Positions 1 through 10,157 of a stretch of 43,146 nucleotides of DNA are shown piece after piece. The stretch's first letter is position 1, and the number at the start of each line of letters is the position of its first letter. The notes under the pieces were generated by a model, which was not told the DNA's origin, did not search any database, and worked only from the letters and a program-made list of their open reading frames with translations. Location of the stretch: NCBI GenBank assembly GCA_035298965.1, contig DATGXO010000180.1, positions 1 through 43,146 of the forward strand, in the 5' to 3' direction. This DNA is from CAJCBL01 sp035298965 (GTDB taxonomy: Bacteria > Verrucomicrobiota > Verrucomicrobiia > Opitutales > Opitutaceae). A program made the position numbers and the translations under genes.

Positions 1-1
1 C

Positions 2-373
2 CTGCATGCCATTGCCGAAGCGCAAAAGGCCGGGGGCATCGCGGCATTCATTGATGCGGAGCATGCCTTTGACAGGTTCTACGCGCAAAAGCTTGGCGTG
101 GATGTTGAAAATCTCCTTGTATCGCAGCCCGACAACGGCGAGCAGGCACTCGAGATCACTGAAAACCTGATCCGCTCAGGAGCTATCGACGTAATTGTGA
201 TCGACTCTGTAGCGGCACTGACCCCGAAAAGCGAAATAGAAGGGGAGATGGGAGATTCAAAGGTCGGTCTGCAGGCCAGGCTCATGTCCCAGGCGCTGAG
301 AAAACTTACTTCAACAATCAGCAAGACACAAACCTGCTGCATCTTCATCAACCAGTTGCGTGAAAAGATCGGC
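2..373 (+). CDS. recA: RecA recombinase, internal fragment (both ends missing)
   Basis: The frame opens at base 2 and reads through the core of RecA: the FIDAEHAFD stretch, LLVSQPDNGEQALEI, the Walker B strand DVIVIDSVAAL, the L1 region EIEGEMGDSKVGLQAR and FINQLREKIG. It corresponds roughly to E. coli residues 82-205. RecA forms ATP-dependent filaments on single-stranded DNA for recombination and LexA cleavage. Homology stops after REKIG at about base 372; normal RecA continues with a GVMFGNPETTTGG-type L2 loop, but here the frame runs into unrelated GC-rich sequence. G+C and codon use in the fragment are clearly lower than in the rest of the window, and the wording (TISKTQTCCIFINQ) resembles Bacteroidota RecA. 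The fragment cannot encode a working protein. It is either an assembly chimera or a translocated piece. Confidence 0.9.
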
Positions 374-501
374 GCGGGAAAGTTGCGCTCGCGGCGCGCG
401 GCGGGAAACAGTTCGCGGAGGAGTTCGCCGAAGATGGCGAGCTGGCGCTGCGCGCGGGCCGAACCGGGGGCGGCGGAGGAGGGTTCGGCGGGTGAGGGCA
501 T
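374..501 (-). CDS. Partial unidentified protein, N-terminus only
   Basis: An ATG at 501-499 opens a frame reading MPSPAEPSS, then an amphipathic stretch with QRQLAIFGELLRELFPAA. It continues without a stop to the point where the recA fragment begins. Codon use is GC-rich like the neighbouring genes, and the frame lies downstream of lptD on the same strand. It could be the first ~43 codons of a real gene cut off by the join near base 373. I do not recognise the family, and the stretch is short enough to be a chance frame. Confidence 0.3.
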
Positions 502-521
502 CGGGAGGCGGAAGGCGGAAA

Positions 522-619
522 GGGAATCGGTTATTGGTGATGGGACATGGGTGATGGGCGGGGCAGGCGAGAAGGCGTTTTCTTCAAGACCTATCACCTA
601 TCCCCCGCGACCCATCACC
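522..619. repeat. Paired inverted heptamer-array element A
   Basis: Bases 522-558 are five imperfect 7-nt units in register (GGGAATC, GGTTATT, GGTGATG, GGACATG, GGTGATG). After a ~26-nt spacer, 585-619 read on the minus strand as GGTGATG, GGTCGCG, GGGGATA, GGTGATA, GGTCTTG. The second array is the same heptamer family inverted. The element separates lptD from the partial gene downstream of it. The same architecture with other heptamers recurs at 13117-13213, 20651-20729 and 33365-33456. Confidence 0.75.
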
Positions 620-652
620 GCTCGCCGGCGAGCGACACCCCAACCGGGATGT

Positions 653-2752
653 TCAGAACTTGAACACCTCGAGCTGCACGCGGAACTGGAAGCCGGACTC
701 GCGGCGCTGGCCTTGTTGGAACGCGACCTGGTACTCGATCGACCAGAGGTTGCGGAAGTTTTGGCGGAGGCCGTAGACCTGCTCGTAGAACTGGCTCTCG
801 ATGGCGTCGTAACGCCAGAGGCCGGTGACGGTGAAGCGCTCGTTGAGGCGGACGGAGAGGGCGGCGTTGTACTCCTCGAGTTCGTCGCGGAGGAACTGCG
901 TGCCGAAACGCGCGGTCCAGAACTGCGAGTCGGTGATGGTCACGCCGGAGTTGAACTCGTCGAGGCGGCCGTTGTGCGGGTCGAAGCGCTGGTAGGCATC
1001 GAAGCGGATCCACGCGGCGGGGAGAAACGCGATGTCGGCGTGCACATCGGAGGTGCGGGCGTAGGGGGCGACGAGGCGGTTGAAGTGCCGGTCCTGCGCG
1101 AGCGTGAGGATGATGAGGTCGCGCACGCCGCCCTTGCCGTCGCGGGTCTGGAGGCGTTGTTCGAGACCGTAGCGGAGGGTGTTTATCTCGCGGAGATCGT
1201 CGAGGTAGCGGATGTCGGCGAGGTCGATCGTGGGCAGGCGCGTGGAGAAGACGGTGCGGTCGATGTCGGGGATGAACTGGCGGCCCTTCTCGGCGTCGGG
1301 AATGAAACGGTATTGGACGAACGGCTCGATGAGATGGCGCAGGCCGTCGATGCCCCAGCGCTCGTTCTTGTACTCGAATTGGCCGAAGGCGCGGCCGCGG
1401 AGGTCGCCGCCGAACTGCCCGAGCACGCGGGTGTAGGTGTCGCGGTCGCCGAGTGGCGAGAAGTAGTGCGAGAGGCGCGTGCCGACGACGGGCGTGGCGG
1501 TGAGCCACGGGGTGAGCGCGGTCGGACGTTCGAGACCGTAGTAGGCGTCGAAACGTTCGCTGGAGAGCTCGGGCGAGATGGTCGAGGCGTCCTCGCGTAG
1601 CACGACGAAACCGACGGAGCCGCGCTCGATCACGCCGGCGCCGATCGGTGTGGCGAGCAGATCGGCGCGGAGCTCGGGCACGCGGCGCTGGGTGATCTGA
1701 AAATCGTTCGGCTGCGCGCGGACGAAGGCCGAGGCGATGTAGTTGTCGCCGGCGTAATCGAGCTCGAAGAATGTTTCCGGCTGTTGGTTGCGGCCGAAGC
1801 GTTGGCGGGCGAAATCGCGGATGATCTCGGAGTCGCTCCAGTAACCGAGTTGGCCGATGAACGTGAGGTGCTCGCCGTAGGTCTGGAGGTGGCGCCAGTC
1901 GATGTAGCCGCGGTTGCGGCCGATCTGGTCGCCCTCGATGTCGAGGCCGCGGGTGGTGGTGCTGCCGAGATCGTAGATCCAGCCGGAGCGGAGGTTGCCG
2001 AAAAACGAGCTCTCGCCGCGCTGCGTATCGTAGCTGGCGGCGGGGCCGAGGATGAGGCCGCGTTTGCTGTAGAGGCCGAGTTCGGGACCGAACTTCACGC
2101 CGTTGGCGACTGGGGCGAGCGCGGTAACATCGACGAACGCGCCGAGGGAGCTGCGGAAACCGGCGCGGATATCGGTGTCGAGCGGCGGAGTGTCGAGGCG
2201 TTGGCTGAAGACGGGCAGCGGGACGAGCGGGATGGGGCCGAGGCGCAGGTGGGCGCCGTGGGCGCGGAAGCTCTTGCCCTGGGTGAAGTCGAGCGTGGCA
2301 GCGCGGAGCATCGGGCTGAGCGTGCCCGGCTCGCCATAGGTGAGGGTGGCGTCTTTGAGCGTGAACTCCTGGATGTTGCCCTCGAGTTCGCGGCCTTGGA
2401 GGTAGAGCGGGTAATAGCCGGCGCGGGTGTTCTGGAGGCGGACTTTGCCGTCTTCGAGCGAGTAGGTGCCTTCGTCGGCGACGAGGCGGATGTCGCCGCG
2501 GGTGAGGACGATGTGGCCGCGCGCGTGGGCCTGCTTCGTCTGATCGTTGTAGCGGATCTCGTCGGCCGTGAGAGTGAGCTCGCCGTAGGTGAGGCGCGCG
2601 TCGAGCACGACCATCTCCTTGGTGTTGTAGTCGAACTCGATAGGCTTGTCGGTGGCGGACGTCAGATCGAGCGCGGCGCGGTCGGCGGCGAGGGTGCGCA
2701 CGAGCGCGAGCAGAGCGGCGGAGGAGACGAGGAGGGTTTGGCGAAGCTTCAC
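653..2752 (-). CDS. lptD: LPS-assembly protein LptD-like outer-membrane protein
   Basis: LptD is the outer-membrane beta-barrel that, with LptE, inserts lipopolysaccharide into the outer leaflet. The 699-residue product starts at a GTG (2752-2750) giving (V/M)KLRQTLLVSSAALLALVRTLA, a convincing signal peptide. The longer open frame upstream has no such start. An OstA/LptA-type beta-jellyroll follows at about residues 30-130, with repeats such as IRYNDQTKQAHARGHIVLTRG. The remainder is rich in alternating aromatic strands typical of a barrel and ends in VQLEVFKF, with the terminal Phe expected of a Bam substrate. I see none of the cysteines that form disulfides in E. coli LptD. It is somewhat shorter than the proteobacterial protein (~780). 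It follows the LRR-like gene by 131 nt on the same strand. An LptD-like paralogue that does not handle LPS cannot be excluded. Confidence 0.8.
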   Translation of the reverse strand: MKLRQTLLVSSAALLALVRTLAADRAALDLTSATDKPIEFDYNTKEMVVLDARLTYGELTLTADEIRYNDQTKQAHARGHIVLTRGDIRLVADEGTYSLEDGKVRLQNTRAGYYPLYLQGRELEGNIQEFTLKDATLTYGEPGTLSPMLRAATLDFTQGKSFRAHGAHLRLGPIPLVPLPVFSQRLDTPPLDTDIRAGFRSSLGAFVDVTALAPVANGVKFGPELGLYSKRGLILGPAASYDTQRGESSFFGNLRSGWIYDLGSTTTRGLDIEGDQIGRNRGYIDWRHLQTYGEHLTFIGQLGYWSDSEIIRDFARQRFGRNQQPETFFELDYAGDNYIASAFVRAQPNDFQITQRRVPELRADLLATPIGAGVIERGSVGFVVLREDASTISPELSSERFDAYYGLERPTALTPWLTATPVVGTRLSHYFSPLGDRDTYTRVLGQFGGDLRGRAFGQFEYKNERWGIDGLRHLIEPFVQYRFIPDAEKGRQFIPDIDRTVFSTRLPTIDLADIRYLDDLREINTLRYGLEQRLQTRDGKGGVRDLIILTLAQDRHFNRLVAPYARTSDVHADIAFLPAAWIRFDAYQRFDPHNGRLDEFNSGVTITDSQFWTARFGTQFLRDELEEYNAALSVRLNERFTVTGLWRYDAIESQFYEQVYGLRQNFRNLWSIEYQVAFQQGQRRESGFQFRVQLEVFKF

Positions 2753-2883
2753 GCGGCCGGCAGCAAAGAGGGAAGCCCGGCGCGGTGCAACTCCACGAAT
2801 CGGAGGCGCGGAGGAGCGGAAAACGGCACAGTTGCGCCGGTGGTTTCTGCGGCCGCGACTGCTGCGAGGACGCGAGGAACGTG

Positions 2884-4755
2884 TCAGAACGTGCGGCGGC
2901 GGGGGCGTCGTTCGGGCGGCTCGGGGAGCGAGTGCCAGTCTTCGGCGGGTTGCTGCATGTGCCGGCTGGCCAATTCCGCAGAGTCGGCGCGCACCCACAG
3001 GAACGGCTCTTCGAGGCCCAGCGCGTACGGGATCATATCGAGGTCCTCGTCGACTTCCTCGCCGCCATCGGAAAACGCTCCCGCGGGCGTGCTGTTGAAG
3101 GCGTCGGGCGAGAAGCTTGTGGCTTCCTCGAGATCGAGAGGCTCGCTGCGAAGATCCGCTTCCGATGTTTCCTGATCGTCGCCGGGTTCGTCGGGAGAGA
3201 TCTGCTCCGACTCGGTGGTGTCGAGTCCGCGGAGAGCGCGGTACTCGCGCTCGATCGCCTCCTGCCGCTCAGCGACCCGGCGACGGGCATCCTCCCATTC
3301 TTCTTTCGCGCGAGCGGCATCGAACTGTTCCGCGTCACGGGGCTGCGCCGCCTCGGGATCGTCCATTGTCTTGTCCGGGTCGTAGTCGAATAGGCAGGCC
3401 CATGCGAACCGGCTGCGCGCGAGCACCTCTCGCACGGCCTGGACGACCAGAGGTAGCCGGGCCATGTCGCATGGGCGGCGGAGGACAACCATCGCCGAGG
3501 TCGGATAGACGTTTACGTGCCCCCAGCCCTGCCGGAGCACGGCGGAGACCGCGGAGTGCAGCTGCGTTTTCATCCAGAGTTGTTCGCGTCTCGGCGGCGC
3601 AGGATCCTCGCCGAAAACGGTGGCGCGGTCCTCGACTCCTTCCGTCGGTGGCGCCGCGGCGGGCGGCAGGGACGCGTAGTCGTCCCTCTGGTATTCGCAG
3701 GCCAGCAGGCGCAACGGGGCGAGCGGGCGCGGGTTTTCCCGGACGAAGAGGTCCTTGTCGACCCAGCCGAGCGCGGCATTGAGATCGCCGAGTTCCTTGG
3801 TCAGCACCTTGCAGCGGGGCGCGGAGACCTCGCGCAGGCTTGGCGCGTCGAGCAGCACATCGACCGCGAGGCCGCGTTCGCGGTTGAGCTCCAGGCTGTG
3901 CAGCTGCCGCATCCGGGCGAGGGGGGCGAGATCGAGGAATTGTTCGCCGGCGAGGCGGAGTTTCCGCACGTGCTGCAGCGCCGCGAGCGGGTGGAGATCG
4001 GTGAACGGGCCGGCGAGGTCGAGCTCACGCAGGTCGGCGAAACGTTGCACGCCCCTCAGCTCGGCGACGGCGCCGATAGTGAGCGTCTGCAATTCGGGCG
4101 CCGCTGGGAAAACGCGGAGCGACGGCAGCGGGGTGTTGGCCGCGAACGCCGGCGCGAGGACGAGCGAACGGACCGCCGGCAGCGCGACCACCTCCTGCCA
4201 GACGAGGAGGTTGCCGCCGAAGGTGACTTCACGCAGCTGCGACAGCTTGGAGAGCGCGCCGAAGCCCGTCGGCCACGGGCAGGCGACGGTGAGCGAGAGC
4301 CACTCGAGCGTGGCCAACGAGCCGAGCGCCGAGAAGTCGGCGAGGGCACCGGTTTTGAGTGTGAGCCGCGCGAGCCGGGGCAATGTGGCGAGCGCGGCAA
4401 GCGCGGTTCCCTCGAGCGTCAGGTTGACCGCGGTGAGTTGCGGCAGAAACCGCAGCAAGGAAAGATCGCGGACCGGGCGGTCCGAGCCGTACCCATTTTC
4501 GAGCGAGAGGATTTCGTCCCAGAATTCCTCTGCCAGATCGAGGTCGGCGGCCTCGATCCGCGGCTTGAAGCGGGGTTGGCGCGTACGACGGGTGAAACCG
4601 GCTTGCGCCGCTCTGAGCGTCTTGGCGGAGCGGGGGCCCTTGCGGTACTCGGCGCGGCCGCGCAGATGGTTGAGCAGCAGTTCGACGGGATAGAGCTCCT
4701 CGCCCGTGCGGGCGGGCGCCGACACCCAGCGGCGGAATTCCTCGGCAGGTCGCAT
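2884..4755 (-). CDS. Leucine-rich-repeat-like protein with acidic C-terminal tail, function unknown
   Basis: The 623-residue product begins MRPAEEFRRW; an upstream non-ATG start is possible because no clear ribosome site marks this ATG. Residues ~100-330 contain irregular leucine-rich repeats of the form L..LP.L..L.L....L..F..L (for example LTAVNLTLEGTALAALATLP and LRELDLAGPFTDLHPLAAL), the usual scaffold for protein-protein contact. Around residues 410-480 is a compact region with WGHVNVYPTSAMVVLRRP and FAWACLFDYDPD. The tail from ~500 is very acidic (runs of Glu/Asp) and ends in a basic cluster RRPRRRTF. No signal peptide is visible, so it is probably cytoplasmic. It is divergent from glgB and upstream of lptD. 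I do not recognise a named family beyond the repeats. Confidence 0.7.
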   Translation of the reverse strand: MRPAEEFRRWVSAPARTGEELYPVELLLNHLRGRAEYRKGPRSAKTLRAAQAGFTRRTRQPRFKPRIEAADLDLAEEFWDEILSLENGYGSDRPVRDLSLLRFLPQLTAVNLTLEGTALAALATLPRLARLTLKTGALADFSALGSLATLEWLSLTVACPWPTGFGALSKLSQLREVTFGGNLLVWQEVVALPAVRSLVLAPAFAANTPLPSLRVFPAAPELQTLTIGAVAELRGVQRFADLRELDLAGPFTDLHPLAALQHVRKLRLAGEQFLDLAPLARMRQLHSLELNRERGLAVDVLLDAPSLREVSAPRCKVLTKELGDLNAALGWVDKDLFVRENPRPLAPLRLLACEYQRDDYASLPPAAAPPTEGVEDRATVFGEDPAPPRREQLWMKTQLHSAVSAVLRQGWGHVNVYPTSAMVVLRRPCDMARLPLVVQAVREVLARSRFAWACLFDYDPDKTMDDPEAAQPRDAEQFDAARAKEEWEDARRRVAERQEAIEREYRALRGLDTTESEQISPDEPGDDQETSEADLRSEPLDLEEATSFSPDAFNSTPAGAFSDGGEEVDEDLDMIPYALGLEEPFLWVRADSAELASRHMQQPAEDWHSLPEPPERRPRRRTF

Positions 4756-4875
4756 AACGATGGTAACCGGCGGCACGTTGAGCGGTTGCGTGTGGCTTTT
4801 CAATACGCAAGGTTGCACGGGATCGGGCGTTTCCGGCGCGCGGGGTGCGAGTCTGCGGCGCGTTTGGCCCGGCGC

Positions 4876-4903
4876 TTGCGTCGGCCGCAGTCGCGCGAAT
4901 ACT
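4876..4903 (+). promoter_or_regulatory. Possible promoter of glgB
   Basis: TTGCGT (4876-4881) and AATACT (4898-4903) are 16 nt apart and end 17 nt before the glgB ATG. Each hexamer is a moderate match to the sigma-70 pattern. Confidence 0.3.
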
Positions 4904-4920
4904 TCCGCGCACACCAACGC

Positions 4921-7155
<2,235 letters not shown>

Positions 7156-7239
7156 GGCGGCGCGATCCGGCGGGCGAGCGGTCGATCGGTCAAAGGACGA
7201 GCGCAGGAAATCCGAGCCGTTCCGGCCCGGACCCGGCAG

Positions 7240-7312
7240 GGTGGGGCGGGCTTCACGCCCGCTATCCGGAAGAGGGCCAAACTCCACTTGCGGGCGTAAC
7301 GCTCGCCCCACC
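7240..7312. repeat. Imperfect 23-bp inverted repeat pair
   Basis: Two 23-bp arms (7240-7262 and 7290-7312) are inverted copies with three mismatches, separated by 27 nt. Each arm begins GGTGGGGCG on its own strand and ends ACGCCCGC, and each is itself partly palindromic. The pair lies between glgB and the antiporter gene. It looks like a dispersed REP-type palindrome; the nearby gene end suggests a role in transcript termination or mRNA 3' stability, which is inference. Confidence 0.7.
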
Positions 7313-7382
7313 AGCGGAGGTCCCACACCGCGATCCGCGGCGCGCGGTTGCGAAATGCAGACGCCTGTCTTCCCTGCCGCGC

Positions 7383-8885
7383 ATGCGAAAAACCAGGCGA
7401 CTCGGAACCTTGGCGACAGCGACCGCGCTCGTGCCCGCGCTGCACGCCGCGAGCGCGGCGGCCGTGGCGGATTTCCCGCTGCCGTTACCGGCCTACGGTG
7501 ACGCCGGTGTGGGGAACCTGTGGCAGGTGCTCGCCGGCCGCGTTGCGGCGGAGCCGTTCAACGTCTTCGCCACGCTGATCTTCCTCGCGGCGATCGTGCA
7601 CACGTTCTTCGCGGCGAGAATCCGGCACTGGGCGCATGTCGTCGAGGAACGCCACTCCGCGCGCTTGGCGCGGCGGGCGGAACAGGCGGGCGATTCCGAC
7701 AACGACGGCGTGCCCGACGAAGTGAGCTTTCCGGGGCAGATCCTGCACTTCCTAGGCGAGGTCGAGGCGGTGTTCGGCATCTGGGTGATCGCGCTCGCAG
7801 GCGCGATCGTCTGGTTCAAGGGCCTCGACACGGCGATCCACTACATCGGGGCGCAGGTGAACTACACCGAGCCGCTCTTCGTGGTCGTGATCATGACGTT
7901 GGCTGCGACGCGCCCGGTGCTGCTGCTCGCCGAACGCTGCCTGCGGGCCGCGGCGGGACTCGGCGGTGCGACACCGGCGGCGTGGTGGGCCGCGCTCCTG
8001 ACGATCGGACCGGTGCTCGGGTCGTTCATCACCGAGCCGGCGGCGATGACGATTTCCGCGCTGCTGCTCGGCCGGCAGTTCTATGCGCTTCAGCCGAGCG
8101 CGCGGCTGAAGTACGCCACGCTAGGCCTGCTCTTCGTGAACATCTCCGTGGGCGGCACGCTCACGCATTTCGCCGCGCCACCGGTCCTGATGGTCGCGGC
8201 GCCGTGGAAATGGGATCTCGCGTTCATGTTCGTCCACTTCGGTTGGAAGGCGCTCGTCGGCATCGTGGTGGCGAACGCCGCGTATTTCATGGTCTTTCGG
8301 CGCGAGCTGCGCGCGTTGCGTGTGGAGACCTCGGCGGAAACGAAGCCGGTCGCGCCGGTGCCAGCGTGGATCACGGCGGTGCATGTGGCGTGCCTCGGTT
8401 TCACGGTGTGGATGGCGCACTATCCCGCGTTGTTCATCGGCGGCTTCCTGTTCTTCCTGGCCTTCGCGCAGGCCACGGCGCACCACCAGGATCGCGTCGA
8501 CCTGCGGCCGGCGTTGCTGGTCGGTTTCTTCCTCGCGGGACTGGTGAACCACGGCGGCGTGCAGGGCTGGTGGATTGAGCCGATCCTCACGCGCCTTGGC
8601 GAACTGCCGCTCTTCCTCGGTGCGACGTTTCTCACCGCCTTCAACGACAACGCCGCGATCACGTACCTCGCCACGCTGGTGCCCGGGTTTTCCGATACGC
8701 TGAAGTACGCGGTCGTCGCCGGCGCGGTCACGGGCGGCGGTCTCACGGTGATCGCGAATGCCCCCAATCCCGCCGGCCAGTCGATCCTTGCGCGCTATTT
8801 CCCCGAGGGTATCTCGCCGCTTGGGCTCGCGCTCGGCGCGCTCGTGCCCACGGCGATCGTCGGCGCGGCGTTCGTGGTGCTGTGA
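7383..8885 (+). CDS. Putative Na+/H+ antiporter, multi-pass membrane protein
   Basis: The 500-residue protein starts MRKTRRLGTLA and has an N-terminal hydrophobic segment ending near ALHAAS that could be a signal peptide. Many transmembrane helices follow (for example AVFGIWVIALAGAIVWF, PLFVVVIMTLAATRPVLLL, FVHFGWKALVGIVVANAAYF). Conserved-looking re-entrant motifs include LGSFITEPAAMTISALLLG, FNDNAAITYLATL near residue 425 and IANAPNPAGQSIL near residue 460. These patterns match the family annotated as putative Na+/H+ antiporters (Na_H_antiport type, Ion-Transporter superfamily). Residues ~100-112 carry a polar linker DSDNDGVPDE resembling a calcium-binding loop. Exchange of sodium for protons is inferred from the family. 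No operon partner is evident; the next gene is convergent. Confidence 0.8.
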   Translation: MRKTRRLGTLATATALVPALHAASAAAVADFPLPLPAYGDAGVGNLWQVLAGRVAAEPFNVFATLIFLAAIVHTFFAARIRHWAHVVEERHSARLARRAEQAGDSDNDGVPDEVSFPGQILHFLGEVEAVFGIWVIALAGAIVWFKGLDTAIHYIGAQVNYTEPLFVVVIMTLAATRPVLLLAERCLRAAAGLGGATPAAWWAALLTIGPVLGSFITEPAAMTISALLLGRQFYALQPSARLKYATLGLLFVNISVGGTLTHFAAPPVLMVAAPWKWDLAFMFVHFGWKALVGIVVANAAYFMVFRRELRALRVETSAETKPVAPVPAWITAVHVACLGFTVWMAHYPALFIGGFLFFLAFAQATAHHQDRVDLRPALLVGFFLAGLVNHGGVQGWWIEPILTRLGELPLFLGATFLTAFNDNAAITYLATLVPGFSDTLKYAVVAGAVTGGGLTVIANAPNPAGQSILARYFPEGISPLGLALGALVPTAIVGAAFVVL

Positions 8886-8921
8886 GCGGCGGGAACCGCG
8901 CGCGGCGTGTCCGCCGCCCAT

Positions 8922-8949
8922 GAAAAAGGGCGCCGCGTACGGCGCCCTT
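8922..8949 (-). terminator. Rho-independent terminator of the epimerase-like gene
   Basis: AAGGGCGCC (8926-8934) pairs with GGCGCCCTT (8941-8949) around a 6-nt loop. Read on the minus strand the stem is followed by a T run, so it terminates transcription coming from the minus-strand gene ending at 8988. There is no T run on the plus side. Confidence 0.8.
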
Positions 8950-8987
8950 CTCGTGGAAGCGAAGTAAAACGCGTGCGGGCGCGGCGT

Positions 8988-9911
8988 CTAGCGCAACGAA
9001 ACTTCCACGACGTAGCGATCGGTCTGGCCGGGCTCGACGATGTGGACGCCGAGGTTGTTGCCCGGCGCGTTCGGCGGGCCCATCCACGGCTCGACGCAGA
9101 AGAACGGCGACTCCGGTTTCTCCGACCAGGTGAGCACGGCGGAGCCGGCGGGCGGTGTCTTGGCGGTTCCGATGCGCAGCGTGATCTTGTTGCCGGTGGT
9201 TCGCTCGGTGACAACGGCGTCGGTGCCAGCGAGATCGAGGTGGATCGTGTCGATCAGCGCGGGATTCGTGAGCTTCTCCTCGGCGGTGAGGTGCGGCTGG
9301 TCGACGAGTTTGCCGGTGGTGAGGTCTTGTTTCGCGATGCGGCGCGAGGGAATGCGCACGGTGTAGTCGTTGCGCGTGAGACCTTCCGACCACGGCACGG
9401 TGAAATAGAAATGATGGCCCGCGCTCCACGGGATCGGCGTGCGCCCGAGGTTGCGCAGGGCGAGCTCGACGTAGAAGCCGAGCGGCTCGAACCGGTAATC
9501 GACGGTGAACTCGTAGTCGTACGGATAACTTTCCTTCGCCGCGGCGTCCGGCAGGAAGAGCGCGCTGAAGCCGCCGGCATCGGCGCGGGTGAGGCGGAAC
9601 TGACCTTGGCGGGCGACGCCGTGGAGCGGGATCGGACGGCGTACGCCGTCGGCCGCGCGCCAGTGCAAGATGTCGGCACCGTCGAAGCAGCGGCCGCCGA
9701 AGGGGAAGAGGATGGGATTGCCGCCGCGCACCTTGGCGAAGTCGTCGAGGGACTTGATCTCGGGCCAGTAGAGCACGTCGCGCAGCGAGCCGTCGCCGAG
9801 CTCGACGTGCCAGTTCATCAAACGCGCGCCCAGTTCGGGCAGGGCGAGGAAGGTCGAGCGACCCACCTGCCAGCGGAGCAGTTCCTTACCGAGATACGGG
9901 ATCCGTTCCAT
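8988..9911 (-). CDS. Aldose 1-epimerase / mutarotase-like protein
   Basis: The 307-residue product starts MERIPYLGKELLRWQVG and has the galactose-mutarotase beta-sandwich signature: GGNPILFPFGGRC near residue 80, PLHGVARQGQF near 115 (with the His usually involved in sugar binding), SAGHHFYFTVPW near 175 (second His pair) and FFCVEPWMGPPNAPGNN near 275 (the Glu region that acts as catalytic base in the family). Enzymes of this superfamily interconvert alpha and beta anomers of hexoses, and some act on hexose 6-phosphates. The exact substrate cannot be read from the sequence. There is no signal peptide. The gene is divergent from the NfeD operon and ends at a strong hairpin terminator. Confidence 0.88.
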   Translation of the reverse strand: MERIPYLGKELLRWQVGRSTFLALPELGARLMNWHVELGDGSLRDVLYWPEIKSLDDFAKVRGGNPILFPFGGRCFDGADILHWRAADGVRRPIPLHGVARQGQFRLTRADAGGFSALFLPDAAAKESYPYDYEFTVDYRFEPLGFYVELALRNLGRTPIPWSAGHHFYFTVPWSEGLTRNDYTVRIPSRRIAKQDLTTGKLVDQPHLTAEEKLTNPALIDTIHLDLAGTDAVVTERTTGNKITLRIGTAKTPPAGSAVLTWSEKPESPFFCVEPWMGPPNAPGNNLGVHIVEPGQTDRYVVEVSLR

Positions 9912-10119
9912 GCGGGCTCCGGTGAACGCGAAAACGGCGCGGACTGCAAACCGTTGTTCGCGCGGAGAGGGAATGAGGAAGCGGAGAAATGCGGGACTGA
10001 GCGAGAGTGCGACGAGGCAGGCACCGGATGGAGCGGGACCTGGGCGAGGCGGGCGTCGCGATTCGCGAGCGCGGCCGAAAATCCGCGGGGATTTGTAAGG
10101 AAAAACCACGGCCGGAAGC

Positions 10120-10148
10120 TTGCGCCGCCCGGTGCCGGGGCCGATAAC
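10120..10148 (+). promoter_or_regulatory. Candidate promoter of the nfeD-floA operon (near-leaderless)
   Basis: TTGCGC (10120-10125), a 17-nt spacer and GATAAC (10143-10148) precede the ATG at 10158 by 9 nt. Transcription would start within a few bases of the start codon, leaving no room for a Shine-Dalgarno site. Confidence 0.5.
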
Positions 10149-10157
10149 TTCCGGCGC

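Noticed and set aside
98..1600. A 500-codon plus-strand frame beginning inside the recA fragment
   Set aside because: Only the first ~92 codons are RecA-like; the rest is the opposite strand of lptD and has Val/Ala/Glu-rich shadow composition.
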